A stretch of DNA of 64,000 bases. It comes from Sipunculus nudus. Its lineage: Eukaryota; Annelida; Sipuncula; Golfingiida; Sipunculidae. A program made the translations under genes and the position numbers. A model generated the notes under the pieces. It saw nothing but the letters and a program-made list of their open reading frames with translations. It had not been told where the DNA came from and did no database searches. The stretch is taken from assembly GCA_026874595.1 (NCBI GenBank), contig CM049309.1:56475926-56539925 (forward strand), given 5' to 3'. This document shows positions 11,084 through 22,960 of the stretch, in pieces (within the stretch, counting starts at the first letter, position 1; every line of letters starts with the position of its first letter).

Positions 11084-12069
11084 GCGATCACAGAGGAAGC
11101 CCCCCCCCCCCCCCCTTCCCGGAAAATCGAACGATTTAAACTCAATTTCTGCATATTTAAATTTCTTAAAGGGACATAATCAGGAGCATCATTATGCCTA
11201 CTTTACACTATCAACTCAGTTTTGCTTTACACAAAATTTTTCCAGCAAAAACATCCCAGCACACAGTCTCAGTACCTCGCATACGGCGGTTTAGCACCTT
11301 GTTATGGCTCTGCGTGTTGGCAAACACAGTCCACGTGTGTTTGTTTACCAAAACAACCCCGTCTGATTTTGAGCCGTAACATGGTATGGGAGGACAAGAC
11401 ATTCACATTGACGAGAACATGAGGCATAATCCAGTTCTGTAAAAAATCTCCTAATAAAATTAAAGTAAACGTGGGCGAACTAAATAAAGAACACTAGATC
11501 CTCTATGGTCACAACCAGTGACACGTGCCGGCTATGGTTATAAACGCAGAAGCTTGATAATTTTAGTAAAACAACACGTACGGTAAGTAATGATGTATCA
11601 CATGCTGTCGACCTTAACCAGTGGCAAACTTACTGGGACAGTCAAAAAGGCGTCCGCCCCCCCCCCCCCCCTCTTTTAAGGGCTTCAGACTAATTGTTTG
11701 GCCTCGACCCGCCCCCCACCTTTTCAGGTTCCATTTTGTAAATCCCTGTATCCGCCCAGGGTCACGAACCTGCAACAAGTTGTTTTACCGTGTACTGTAC
11801 ACCTGCTTGATTGAGGACACTAAAGAACCGAGCATTCAGCGTTGGACAGCAATGGGCTTAACTTGATAATAGGCTATGGAGAGTACGGAAACATGATCAA
11901 GGTCAAACATAAATATTAAGTGCAAATATGTCACTTAGGACAAATATTGTGCCGAACGCTCAGGTTTTGAAAACCCTATAAGCCTCCCTCCCTATGTGGG
12001 GAAGCTACAATACAGAAAAAATGTAATCGACATGTTTGCACCCAGAGAGACCTAAGTAATTTCACCAAT
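11084..12069. other. Intergenic with two poly-C tracts
   Basis: C runs at about 11101-11115 and 11649-11662. Overlapping 60-80-codon frames around 11200-11420 and at 11621 have no recognisable content. Confidence 0.45.
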
Positions 12070-12191
12070 ACAAATATATATATATATGAGTTTATTTATT
12101 ATAGTGTCATGTACAATAATACATGAAAAATATAATAAATGTCTGCTTATAGTACCCAACCCTCGCAGGGGTTTATATGACACTCAATTCT

Positions 12192-15100
12192 CTAGTCGAT
12201 AATGGTGGTACAGGCGTACAAACAGTTCTTTCTTATCTCCCATGCTTTGGCTACAAAGTCACTGATTTCTTTAACACAGTTTTGAAGCAGGTATATAAAT
12301 TGACTTTTAGGAGATAATCCTAACAACTCAGTTTCACTGTTATGAATAGATTTGTAAAGTTTCTCTCTTATTTCCTCATATTTTGGACATGAGCATATGA
12401 AATGGATTTCATCTTCAATTGAATTGTCCTCACACATGGTGCATATTCTTTCCTCGGGTTTTAATTTTCTAAATTTACCTGTGATTGCGTCTCGAATATT
12501 TTTAAACCTCCCAACTTCAATTTCTAACGGTAAGATTCCACATCTAAGCTGTGCCATTAAGGATCTCTTTTCTCGCGTTAAATAACGAGTGACATAAGGT
12601 TCAGTAGAGAATGAAGGTTTTAGTAATGCGTATGTTCTTAGTTTTGGCTTTAATTTTATTTCTTCTAGCCACTTAGATTCGTAGAATTCTCGTAATTTTT
12701 TGCCAACATTTTCAATAGGACATACTAACCCCTGAGCAACAATATGCGATACATTCGCAATATCTAGAATTTCTTCTACTTTAGCTGACCAGTTGTTATA
12801 TCTTAACTCCCGGTCCCAGTTGAAAATTTGTTTTACAAGCCTTCCTTCGTCCATTAATATGAGCTTATTCCAAAATTTAAGTATTTTCATCTGGCGCCTT
12901 TCTAAACTGGGGATCCACCCCATATCCCCAGTTAAACCTAGGATGGGACATAATTTATGAACTCCTAGAAAATACCTTATAGCCTTGTTCTGAACTTTAT
13001 CAACGGTCGGGGATTTACAGTGACCCCATACCTCACAAGCATAATCAAGCACTGGTACTACGGCACTGTGATAAAGTTTAGTATAAGAATGATAAGAAAC
13101 ATTTTTGAAGTATTTAAATTTTGAAATTATATTCCCAAGTGCTCTTGAACCAGCGTCTGATAAAACATCACTTCCGGTTTTATAATCCATATGCTCCGAA
13201 AGATAAAATCCTAAATATTTATACTCCTTGACAATTTTTAAATTAAACTCGTTTAAATTAAATTTGGACGGAGTAAGCGATTTTTTACGATCACGGAAAT
13301 GGATAACATTACTTTTAATCGGATTCGGATGTAGCTGCCATAACTTACACCACGAGTCTAAGTACGAGAGCATACATTGTAGGGCACTAGCAGTCGGTGC
13401 CACTAGAGCGATGTCATCAGCGTACAGTAATATACTAATTTTAGTAAAGCCACAAGTAATCCCCATGTTGAGCGAATTGATAACTCGTACCAACTCATTC
13501 AGATAAATATTAAATATTGTAGGTGATAGGGGATCACCCTGGCGTACACCAGAACAGACCGTAAATTCATCAGTGAGCAGATCCGGATTAATTCTTACCT
13601 GTGCTTTGTTATTCTCATACATAGACTTCAATGCATAATATAGTTTACCATCAATATTTAACTCTAGCAACCGGTAAAGGAGAAGGTCTCTATTTATTTT
13701 GTCAAAGGCCTTTTCCATGTCGATTAGGGCTACAAATACCTCTTTGCCCATATTAATGTAATTGGTCACAATGCTTGTAAGATTAAAAATATGTTCAACA
13801 CATGACCGACCCCTTCGAAACCCATTTTGCTCTTCAGCTATTAATCCCAAAGAATCACAATACGAGGATATTCGCCTTTCAATTAATGCGCTGTAAACTT
13901 TCCCTACACAAGATAACAATGAAATACCTCTGTAGCTCAGAGGCTCATGAGGATCCTTCCCTTTTTTCAAGATAGGGGCAATAAGTGATTTATTCCAGCA
14001 GGTAGGCACCGTACCTTTGTTAAAGCAAAGAGTAAATAGTCTATACATCATTAACATGACAGTGTGACTTCTTAGAACCTCGTTTGGTATAAAATCAATT
14101 CCAACACTTTTCCTATTTTTTAGGTGCTTAACGATGGATTCTATTTCATGAAAAGAAATCTCACAGTTTAGCATAATATTACTTTCATAGTGAGGGAGCT
14201 TCATTTTATTTTCTTCGCTTAAAATAATATATTTTATGTTTTCATGAAACCGTTTATCCAAATCCGATACCTCTGTCTGTTGGTATAATTTTAAGAATTC
14301 TTTTCCCCAATAGTTCCTTACAGTCGTCAAATCATACAATAAAACACCATTATTTCTGACCGACAGTGGTATCCTTGACCTTTTTTGGGAACCCAAACGA
14401 TTGACCAATCGCCAAAATTGTTTTTGATTTGTTTTTGCCACATTCTCAATATCAGCCAACTTTTTTCTGCGGTAAATTCTTTCTTTACACCTTAACATTT
14501 TATCGAAACAACGCCTGGCCCGAGTAAATTCTTGTCTTAGTACAATATTATGTAACCCTTTCCTTACATGATTCTTCAAATTATGTTCTTTGTTCCGCAT
14601 ATTAATCCAGGCCTCTTCCAGTTTATCGTCCCAATACGACTTTATACTTATTTTACGTTTACTGGGCCTGCACATGTTCCGTGCCCTATTCTGTTTGGAG
14701 GGCAATCGGTCGTGTATTTCTTCATATATGATGCTACAAAATTGTCTGTAACACAGGTCTATTTCAACATTTTCATAAGGGCCACGATTATTTTCAAAGA
14801 AAGCCTGAGCTTTGTTGACAAAAAGTTCATTATTTAAAATACTTTTTGGGATGTCGTTGAAATTGATACATTTTTTTAAAGTAGGAAGAGGGCAGTTCGG
14901 TGCCTCAGGCTGCATTAAACGATACATTTTCGTGCTAGTGTCAGAAGAAACAATAAAATCAGTGTTGTGTGTTAATCTGACTGAAACAATGAGAATCGCA
15001 TGATCTGGTACTTTACAATGTCCCTCGATCATACTTTGCAGTTTAAACTCATCAATGACGTCAATACCATGACGTATCCTGAAACCAGTACATTTTTCGA

Positions 15101-15791
15101 GGGTATCATGACCAGTTATTATAAAATCAACGACTGATTTTCCCCTACCGGTGACTGAGGTGAAATCATTCATGTGTCTGTCTATTCTACCATTAAGTAC
15201 ACAAAGCATATTTTCTTTAAGGAATTCAATCAGGCTTTCACCATGAAGATTACGAGTTTCATCTAAAATTTCTCTGGGTTCTAAATTTTCTATCTCAGGA
15301 ATAGTGTCTTGTAGTTTACCTAAACGAGCATTAAAATCACCAAGTATAAAGACATGGTCAACATCATAACAAGAGTAAACTGCCTGTGTCAAATGAGCGA
15401 AAAAAGAATCACTATCCCTGCCCCACGGTGACTGTTCAGGTGGAAGATAACAAACATAAACAACAATATGACAGTCTGTGAATCTATGTACTAACTGTAT
15501 CCCTAATATACCGTCTTTGGTCCTGTCAACAATCTGAATATTAAATGTTACATGTAGATCTCGTCGAACAAATATACCAACCCCACCTGACCCTTTTTTC
15601 GCGTTTACATGGAGCATATTTCGATTGTGGCCATACCAAACATAATTATCAAGCTCAATAGTATCGTTATTTTTTAAATGAGTTTCACAAATACATATAA
15701 TGTCAATGTTTAATTTCAGCAGAATTTTGCTCCTTAATTTTGCATTGTTCGTAGTCCATCCGTTCACATTCCAAACACACAAAGCGAGCAA
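12192..15791 (-). CDS. LINE ORF2: APE endonuclease and reverse transcriptase, 1199 aa
   Basis: Uninterrupted frame. Residues about 1-280 form an exonuclease/endonuclease/phosphatase fold: VWNVNGW, CICETHL, ILGDFNARLG, VVDFI and VPDHAIL (the usual SDH is PDH here, His kept). The reverse transcriptase follows at about 500-800 with NEVLRSH, LIDMEKAFDKIN (motif A), GVRQGDPLSPTIF (motif B), YADD at 13413-13424 (motif C) and KYLGFYL. A C-terminal C-x2-C..DEIHFICSCPKY motif at about 1120 resembles the Cys/His tail of I/Nimb-type LINEs. All catalytic residues are present and there are no stops or frameshifts, so this copy is probably young. It copies its own RNA at nicked target sites. Clade assignment is tentative. 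Confidence 0.95.
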   Translation of the reverse strand: MLALCVWNVNGWTTNNAKLRSKILLKLNIDIICICETHLKNNDTIELDNYVWYGHNRNMLHVNAKKGSGGVGIFVRRDLHVTFNIQIVDRTKDGILGIQLVHRFTDCHIVVYVCYLPPEQSPWGRDSDSFFAHLTQAVYSCYDVDHVFILGDFNARLGKLQDTIPEIENLEPREILDETRNLHGESLIEFLKENMLCVLNGRIDRHMNDFTSVTGRGKSVVDFIITGHDTLEKCTGFRIRHGIDVIDEFKLQSMIEGHCKVPDHAILIVSVRLTHNTDFIVSSDTSTKMYRLMQPEAPNCPLPTLKKCINFNDIPKSILNNELFVNKAQAFFENNRGPYENVEIDLCYRQFCSIIYEEIHDRLPSKQNRARNMCRPSKRKISIKSYWDDKLEEAWINMRNKEHNLKNHVRKGLHNIVLRQEFTRARRCFDKMLRCKERIYRRKKLADIENVAKTNQKQFWRLVNRLGSQKRSRIPLSVRNNGVLLYDLTTVRNYWGKEFLKLYQQTEVSDLDKRFHENIKYIILSEENKMKLPHYESNIMLNCEISFHEIESIVKHLKNRKSVGIDFIPNEVLRSHTVMLMMYRLFTLCFNKGTVPTCWNKSLIAPILKKGKDPHEPLSYRGISLLSCVGKVYSALIERRISSYCDSLGLIAEEQNGFRRGRSCVEHIFNLTSIVTNYINMGKEVFVALIDMEKAFDKINRDLLLYRLLELNIDGKLYYALKSMYENNKAQVRINPDLLTDEFTVCSGVRQGDPLSPTIFNIYLNELVRVINSLNMGITCGFTKISILLYADDIALVAPTASALQCMLSYLDSWCKLWQLHPNPIKSNVIHFRDRKKSLTPSKFNLNEFNLKIVKEYKYLGFYLSEHMDYKTGSDVLSDAGSRALGNIISKFKYFKNVSYHSYTKLYHSAVVPVLDYACEVWGHCKSPTVDKVQNKAIRYFLGVHKLCPILGLTGDMGWIPSLERRQMKILKFWNKLILMDEGRLVKQIFNWDRELRYNNWSAKVEEILDIANVSHIVAQGLVCPIENVGKKLREFYESKWLEEIKLKPKLRTYALLKPSFSTEPYVTRYLTREKRSLMAQLRCGILPLEIEVGRFKNIRDAITGKFRKLKPEERICTMCEDNSIEDEIHFICSCPKYEEIREKLYKSIHNSETELLGLSPKSQFIYLLQNCVKEISDFVAKAWEIRKNCLYACTTIID

Positions 15792-15824
15792 ATCGGCCTG
15801 GTCACACGAGAGTTGGGTATTCCC

Positions 15825-16511
15825 CTAATGGGTGTGTACAGGGATCGTGGCACAGCTGGGCACAAACACCTGAGGGGTAGTTGCCGCTTGGAGGTTTGTC
15901 GGTGCGGGGGTGGTCAGGTGGGATCCACTGACCAGCGGAGGGCCCTGGGCTATTGTAAGTCCGGTAGTTACTAAGGTATGCGGTGGCGGTAACGAAGGGA
16001 TATTGACTCCGGCAGGGTGAGTGTGCATCACGGCACTCTGATCCGAGGGCGCGAATGCTTTCATACTGGGCATCCCTTGAGAGCCAGCTGTAGACATCTG
16101 GCCTTGCGACCGTACTGGGGCTCTTTGTAATATTTGCTTGTCTATTGTTGTGTGATAATCATCTGTTCCCCGATAGTGTGAACTACTAGTGTGAACCAGC
16201 TTACCGTTGCCGGTTATTCTGTACTGGCCACCATTTGGAAGTTCGCTCAGAATAGTTCTAAAGTTGAGCTGGATTAGCCGTTCGGCATGCGTCTGGGAGG
16301 ACTTCAGAAACACACGTTTATAAAGACCAGAGTTTTCGAGATTCTGTTTATTGCGCAGTACTTTTATTTTGTCACCTTCACTTGCTAGCTCAATTTTGAG
16401 TAAACCCGGTCTTCCATTTCTAGCGCCGAGTCTAAGTGCCCTAACCACAGGTATATCATCTAGACCAACACAAAACTGTACCCATGCAGGTATAGAAATA
16501 AACTCATCATC
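15825..16511 (-). pseudogene. LINE ORF1 C-terminal fragment
   Basis: The frame ends 33 bp before ORF2 and is open upstream to an in-frame stop at 16512-16514. It contains FCVGLDDIPVVRALRLG, RPGLLKIELAS and an SSQTHAERLIQLNFRTILSE segment, the pattern (CVG..., R.G...RP.L.K.., ER......) of the RNA-binding C-terminal region of ORF1 proteins in several invertebrate LINEs. It is followed by a low-complexity Pro/Ser/Thr/His tail. An internal ATG at 16448 gives 207 residues, but the conserved block starts upstream of it. The N-terminal half is missing, so this looks like 5' truncation at integration. Confidence 0.7.
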
Positions 16512-16615
16512 TCATGTAAGGCTCCTTCAATACGGGCTGGAGCTTAATTAACACTGACATGACTCAACATGACAGTGTATATAGGGGATCACAGGGGATA
16601 GGAACTGTAACAGGT

Positions 16616-17118
16616 ATAATCTATTAAGAGAATTAATGTGTGAATTAAAGGGAAATAATCATAAAAATGTGTGAAATTTTCACATCTGACCTTTTTATTT
16701 AGATATTCCGCTCACAAGGTAAGTGTTAACGGGGGGGGGGGGGGGGGACGCCGGATAGACATGCGCGACCAGACTAACGCCGGACGGAGGTCAGGGGTGA
16801 CGACAGTATCCTATCAGCCCATCTATGCTGAGGGTTAAAATGTTAAGCGGAAGGAAGCTCTTAAAGCCTTAATTCTTACCCAAACTACCTCATATTCCAG
16901 GTCTCAGCTGACCCCACTTCTGGGACTGAACTAGGCTAGCTGCCCCCGTGTTATCTGACTTCATATACATTATTTAAAAGGGCCAGATTAAACGCTAGAA
17001 ATTGAATCCCACCGTTCTGTCCCAACGTTTAGAGAATGAATGCATATGCACATTCCTTGTAAGCGTACGAAGGTAAACCTTCATGCCCTAACTGTTAAAT
17101 GTACATCATTACAAACCA
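16616..17118 (+). repeat. 505-bp tandem duplication, copy 1
   Basis: Begins ATAATCTATTAAGAGAATTA and ends around TGTACATCATTACAAACC. It contains a G run at about 16731-16747 followed by GACGCCGG. Near-identical to the next copy, differing at scattered bases and in G-run length. Confidence 0.95.
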
Positions 17119-17120
17119 TT

Positions 17121-17626
17121 ATAATCTATTAAGAGAATTAATGTGTGAATTAAAGTGAAATAATCATAAAAATGTGTGAAAATTTCACATCTGACCTTTT
17201 ATTTAGATATTCCGCTCACAAGGTAAGTGTTAACGGGGGGGGGGGGGGGGGAGGGGGGACGCCGGATGGACATGCGACCAGACTAACGCCGGACGGACGT
17301 CAGGGGTGACGACAGTATCCTATCAGCCCACCTATGCTGAGGGCTAAAATTTTAAGCGGAAGGAAGCTCTTAAAGCCTTAATTCTTACCCAAACTACCTC
17401 ATATTCCAGGTCTCAGCTGACCCCACTTCTGGGACTGAACTAGGCTAGCTGCCCCCGTGTTATCTGACTTCATATATATTATTTAAAAGGGCCAGATTAA
17501 ACGCTAGAACTTGAATCCCACCGTTCTGTCCCAACGTTTAGAGAATGAATGCATATGCACATTCCTTGTAAGCGTACGAAGGTAAACCTTCATGCCCTAA
17601 CTGTTACATGTACATCATTACAAACC
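17121..17626 (+). repeat. 505-bp tandem duplication, copy 2
   Basis: Directly adjoins copy 1 with the same orientation; the G run at about 17236-17260 is longer and interrupted by one A. High identity indicates a recent duplication or recent sequence homogenisation. Confidence 0.95.
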
Positions 17627-18207
17627 TGAGGCCTTTAAACTGAATAGAAAACAAACAATCAGCCAGCATAGTTGTTACATTAAACTGAAGCCTGTAACAA
17701 AATCTGAATTGTGGACACATACCAGTAGTAGGAACCAGCAGAAAGGGGCCATGACAGTTGGCCAGCCAGATGCCCTACCTTACATACATAGATGTAGTTA
17801 GAAGTTTGTAAGGGTAGGAAGGCAGATCTTCATACCCTAACAATTTGGGCCGTAGTATATATACTACTACTACTACTACTTCTACTACTACTACTATAAT
17901 TGTCCTGTCTGTATGTTTGTTTGTCCCAGAACTCCAGCAGAAAGGTGCCAAGACATTGGGCCAGCAAGATGCCCTACCTTACAGAATGCACACCAATTTG
18001 GCCATTTCACAATTGGATTCCAGGCAGCATAGCATCACAGGTCGCGTTCTCCACCTCGCCATTGCTGACCTTCACCCTGGCCCATTACCACAAAGACATA
18101 AATAACTGGTTCCTTACGGGTCTCTGGAGTTCGCTACCTTACAGGTCTGGGGACACACTATATACCCGGGCAATATACCCTTCCTTTGCAACGAGACCCA
18201 ACGGGTC
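17627..18207 (+). repeat. Diverged direct repeat with a TAC trinucleotide tract
   Basis: A block around 17733-17788 (CCAGCAGAAAGG.GCCA.GACA then CAGATGCCCTACCTTACA) recurs at about 17932-17983. Between them (TAC)n lies at about 17859-17896. The two overlapping frames at 17845-18391 run through this and the TA tract, and are not supported. Confidence 0.55.
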
Positions 18208-18210
18208 TCA

Positions 18211-18263
<53 letters not shown>

Positions 18264-18305
18264 TATATATATTAATATATATGTTTATATATATTTATAT
18301 ATATG
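18208..18305. repeat. TA microsatellite
   Basis: (TA)n with a few interruptions of the TTAATATATA and GTTTATATATATT type. Confidence 0.95.
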
Positions 18306-18407
18306 TGTCAGGGTGTGTATACGTGTGTATGTGTGTTCCACTGTATATAGGCCTACATGAAATTTCGGTTATTATAAGATTATCAATGTAATCTGTGTGT
18401 AACTTAC

Positions 18408-18547
18408 TCTATCAGTTGTGTGGTGTTGACCAATGGTCCTTTGGGCGCGTAGTCCCAATTTACTTCCAAAGACGCGATATAATAAACCCTGTCCCTGGCT
18501 AAAACTGAAGCACAAAGGTTTATCAGCAGTATAGGGGTCTGCATCAT
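18408..18547 (-). CDS. First coding exon (b) of a hephaestin/ceruloplasmin-like multicopper oxidase
   Basis: On the minus strand the exon opens with two consecutive ATGs (18547 and 18544) and encodes a short signal peptide MMQTPILLINLCASVLA, then RDRVYYIASLEVNWDYAPKG, and continues PLVNTTQLI to a strong donor GA|GTAAGT at 18407. The phase is 2, as in exons a and c. It is closer to exon c (shared LLINLCA.VLA and WDYAP.GPLVNT) than to exon a, suggesting that b and c arose by the later duplication. The fold assignment is the first beta strand of cupredoxin domain 1 of a secreted ferroxidase. No second exon was found before exon a or beyond it inside the window. Confidence 0.8.
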
Positions 18548-18594
18548 CCTGGTCAAAGAATCACTTGCGTATACATTACTGATACTTTGTTACG

Positions 18595-18650
18595 TATAAG
18601 AGCTGCTCTGTTGTCTAGACACGAGACCCGCCTATATCACAGGTGACGTC
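18595..18650 (-). promoter_or_regulatory. Possible promoter elements of first exon b
   Basis: On the minus strand a CRE-like GACGTCAC (18643-18650) precedes a TATAGG piece (about 18630-18640) and a weak TTATACG (about 18594-18600) some 50 bp before the ATG. Which of these, if any, is used cannot be decided from sequence. Confidence 0.3.
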
Positions 18651-19140
18651 TGTGAAATAGACCGGGAGAGGCGATTGCCTTCTTTGCTTAAAATAAGGCT
18701 CCACACTCATATGACACTATGTCTTTGACTAGTTGTATTAGATCTCTTATATATATGATATGTCTGGAAGCACATGGTGAATCTCGATAGCAATGCACAG
18801 ATGCTTTGTGTGCACTCATCCTCAAGCTCAGACTGTATACTGACAAAAAAGTAAACACTGCCAACAAAAGAATTCAGGTAGTATAGACACTGCTTGATTA
18901 TTATGTACCAGCGTTATGTTGGGTGAACCCCATAACATTCTGTATCGGATACTCGCGGTGAAAACGAATGCAATAAAGTACCTAAACAACTGGGAAATAA
19001 ACCATGATTTCTGTATCAGTCGTGCACCTGACAATCAGTACAAGAGATACGAGATAAAAGATTTATTCCATACCAATACAGACATTATGCTTGCGGGTGA
19101 TTTCGTAATACATAGTGCTGAGTGAAAAAAGTAATACACC
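18651..19140. other. Upstream region of first exon b, nothing else recognised
   Basis: Two short frames near 18828-19125 on opposite strands overlap each other and have no recognisable content. Confidence 0.4.
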
Positions 19141-19171
19141 TATAATAATAATAATAATAATAATAATAAAT
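19141..19171. repeat. AAT trinucleotide repeat
   Basis: About nine ATA/AAT units in a row. Confidence 0.95.
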
Positions 19172-19299
19172 TATAGGTAATAATATTGTGTCTATGCATT
19201 ATATTATCTTATCGCACTCATATACTAAAGTAATCTTAGTCTACAGTTTTTCATCACTCAGTCCGCCCGTCCGGCATTTAACCATTTGACCTTCTAACT

Positions 19300-20260
19300 C
19301 AACATCCTTGGAGGTCCCTGGCAAACTAAGTCACAGTGACCTTTCCGTTGTAAACTACACAACGAAAAATACTTTTTGGCACCCTGAAATTCTCCTTTCT
19401 GTTTAAATGTTTTGCATGATTTCCCATCCAATTGTTTCAACCAATATATCAGACGAGCGCGAAAACTAGCGACCTTGAACTTCATTTTCAGGAACAAATC
19501 TGCGGAAATGGAACATAATTTTTTTAATACTATATATTTTCGCCTAATAATTATACTTACTTCATAGGCTACACTTTTATAGAGCCCAAATTTTTTATAT
19601 AAAGGATATTTGTGAACCCCTTAACGGGTTCTCAATATTTTCCCTAAAATTTTCCAAATTATATACAAATCATTTCAATTAAGTTCTCTCAAAAGTAAAA
19701 AAAAATGGCGACTTTGTAAAGTGTCAATGTATGCGTCAGAAAAAGGGAGCTTATTTTAAAGGGGGTGCACACAATGTCTTGGTATAAACTATGGCATCTC
19801 TAATGACAGAAATTTCCAAATTTTCTTCGATGTTAAGGGACTTTGGCCCTAAACATCTGCATGTTTTTTTTTTGTTTTTTTTTGGTGACTGTGAAAATGA
19901 GCCAATCCACTTAAACATATATCACATGTCAGCTTTCAAAAACTAAACAAAATTAGCCTGACTATAGTCTTTTTGATGCAGCTCCCCTGTCAACCAGTTT
20001 TTCGCGGTTATTCTTTGCAAGTCAAAGAACGCCAAAACATTTTGAGGCTAGGGCAGAAAGAGGAAAATGCGTAATTAAGCATTTTGGAAATAACAGCCAG
20101 CCTTACGTCATTTTCCTGTAAACAATTCAAAACCATTTTAGGGGAAACTAGTCTGTACTGTACCGACATCTTATCACAAACCTATGGAGTGTACATGGCA
20201 GGGAATAGTGATGAAGTCATAATAGACGTGACGTACAAAAGAGGCGCCCATATTAAAGTG
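19300..20260 (+). repeat. Dispersed repeat family C, long copy
   Basis: The left part (about 19320-19880) contains CCAATTGTTTCAACCAATAT, TTGAACTTCATTTTCA and an ACATCTGCATGTTTTTTT block also present at 28800-29240. The right part (about 19990-20255) contains TCAAAGAACGCCAAAAC, AAAGAGGAAAATGCGTAATTA and AATAGACGTGACGTAC, which recur at 48390-48650. The three places therefore share overlapping parts of one family. No coding content was recognised; the 69-codon frame at 20084 is not supported. Confidence 0.65.
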
Positions 20261-21512
20261 TTATTTAGTAAACAAACTTGTAAACAAAAATAAGGCATTA
20301 TAAAAACAGCTGCGCATCGCATAAGGATTTCTACTAACACAAGTAGATCTCTTTTCCTATATACATTATAAAATAATCTATAATATTTTCCCTATATGGG
20401 TGGATTTTTTTTTTTGGTCATTGGACCATCTCTTAAATGATCTTCAACCAGAACTTAGTCAGTCAATGTTTTAATAATGACACAAGTGTCTATAAATGTT
20501 TCCATACACCATTACTATTGTATAAATTTAGAACACAGAAATCCACCAAAACAATCAACATTTCGTCGTACTAATAATGTAATAAAATAACATGTTTTCA
20601 AGACTAAAAGATAAGATTGATAATAAACGTAAGGACATGATTATAGAAATAGGAACCTAAGACTGTAATAAGTTCGATTTCCTCCACGAGATGGTTAAAC
20701 GTAAAGATCTTTAAAAAATACATAAAATTTACTATATTTGGGATTTGCAAGAAAAGAATTACCACAGCCTGTCTGCATGTAAAGTTTCAGCTTCCCTGGG
20801 CTGATGGTCAAGGTTATGCTCGGTTAAGGATTTATTTTCTAAGCTTCTGAAGTATTAAAACCTGTGTCTTTGCTCCTCAACAAAAATATAGGTCAGCTAT
20901 TTTCGGTCAGGTCTACTAAAATTAAGTAAAAGGTCGAGTATTTCTTGATGTGAAGTCGGAACTTACAAAAACATTATAAAAAACAATATGAAAACATTAT
21001 AGAAGCGGTACCAGTCTTCAGCAGCATTTAAAGATTTTCAGGGATCATTGTGTAGATTATATTTCATGTAAATATACATAGTCTTTCCCAACAAATCTGA
21101 TCCTGTATTAATTTACTTAATTGTACTTATATATACTTAAAATGTCACCCCATACCTGTAAGAGAGCATGATAGTTACTTCCTAACCAGATACCCAAGAC
21201 AACCTAGTGGCATATAAAGTTTGGATATGCAATGTGCTGCCGTTCTCATTTTGCCATTTCTGCTAAGTGGAAGGATAGACCTATGGCTGAAATATATGAT
21301 TCTCAAAATTACAAATAAAATCCTGTACTCTCGACCAAGATGACATGTTATAGGACTCTGTTTGTCAAGCTGAAACTTCAACCTCGTAGAATATAAGTTA
21401 TAGTGACCTAATCCTGGATTTTTCACAGTTGATCAACCAGGACCTGTCAGCATCTTCCTTATATAACCTGAACTGCTTAATATATATATATTTCCTTATC
21501 CCTTCTATAACC
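20261..21512. other. Intron or intergenic, nothing recognised
   Basis: AT-rich unique-looking sequence. An 83-codon minus-strand frame at 21175-21426 carries no motif. Confidence 0.4.
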
Positions 21513-22415
<903 letters not shown>

Positions 22416-22545
22416 ATAATAAAGAGATAGACCATATAGTGTGAAAAACGCAAGGAAAATGTCAGATAAGTATTAGTTATAAGGAAATGACCCAGAAAAG
22501 TAACAAATGAAACCGAAATCTACACCATTAAGCGCCTGTGTCTCA
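22416..22545 (+). repeat. Dispersed 130-bp repeat E, copy 1
   Basis: ATAAAGAGATAGACCATATA, GTGTGAAAAA, GGAAAATGT.AGATAAG, AATGACC..GAAAAGTA and CGCCTGTG occur in this order here and again at 23734-23868. Confidence 0.75.
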
Positions 22546-22837
22546 TTCAAGTCCATTCCATTCCCATGAGAAACTCGTGTCCGGTTGAAATCGCTGAACG
22601 CTGGCGGAGTAGATCTAAACCAAACGTTATTCATTCCAAGGAGGTCACTGATAATTTGACCAATCAAATAAAGCCATAGAAACATGTCCCGTTTTTGGTG
22701 TACATATGTTATTTTTAGACTGCAGTGTATTGTTTACATTTTCTTCGTTGGACATTATTTTCACATGACTAGGCCCCTTCTGTTCACATGAAATGTATAA
22801 GTATCATTATAAAAATAAAACCTTTAGAACTTACATT

Positions 22838-22849
22838 GTTTATATATAT

Positions 22850-22887
<38 letters not shown>

Positions 22888-22960
22888 CTTACATTGTTTA
22901 TATATATATATATTATATATATATATATTATATACATTAAAGAGGGATAGGTAAGAGGGT
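22838..22960. repeat. TA microsatellite with internal duplication
   Basis: (TA)n runs are separated by a repeated ACTTACATTGTTTATATAT unit present at about 22831 and 22887, so part of the flank has been duplicated with the array. Confidence 0.85.

Larger units (their letters stand above)
12070..16545 (-). mobile_element. Non-LTR retrotransposon, 5' truncated, ORF2 intact
   Basis: The element is on the minus strand. Its 5' part is a C-terminal ORF1 fragment (15825-16511), then a complete ORF2 (12192-15791), then about 120 bp of 3' UTR ending near 12070 in an AATAAATAAA and (AT)n region. Gene order (ORF1, then APE endonuclease, RT and Cys/His tail) is that of autonomous LINEs. The closeness of ORF1 stop and ORF2 start (33 bp between) is typical. 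The 5' limit is approximate, and target-site duplications were not resolved. Confidence 0.85.

Noticed and set aside
22473-22685. 70-codon minus-strand frame with a hydrophobic start
   Set aside because: Overlaps dispersed repeat E and shows no family similarity.
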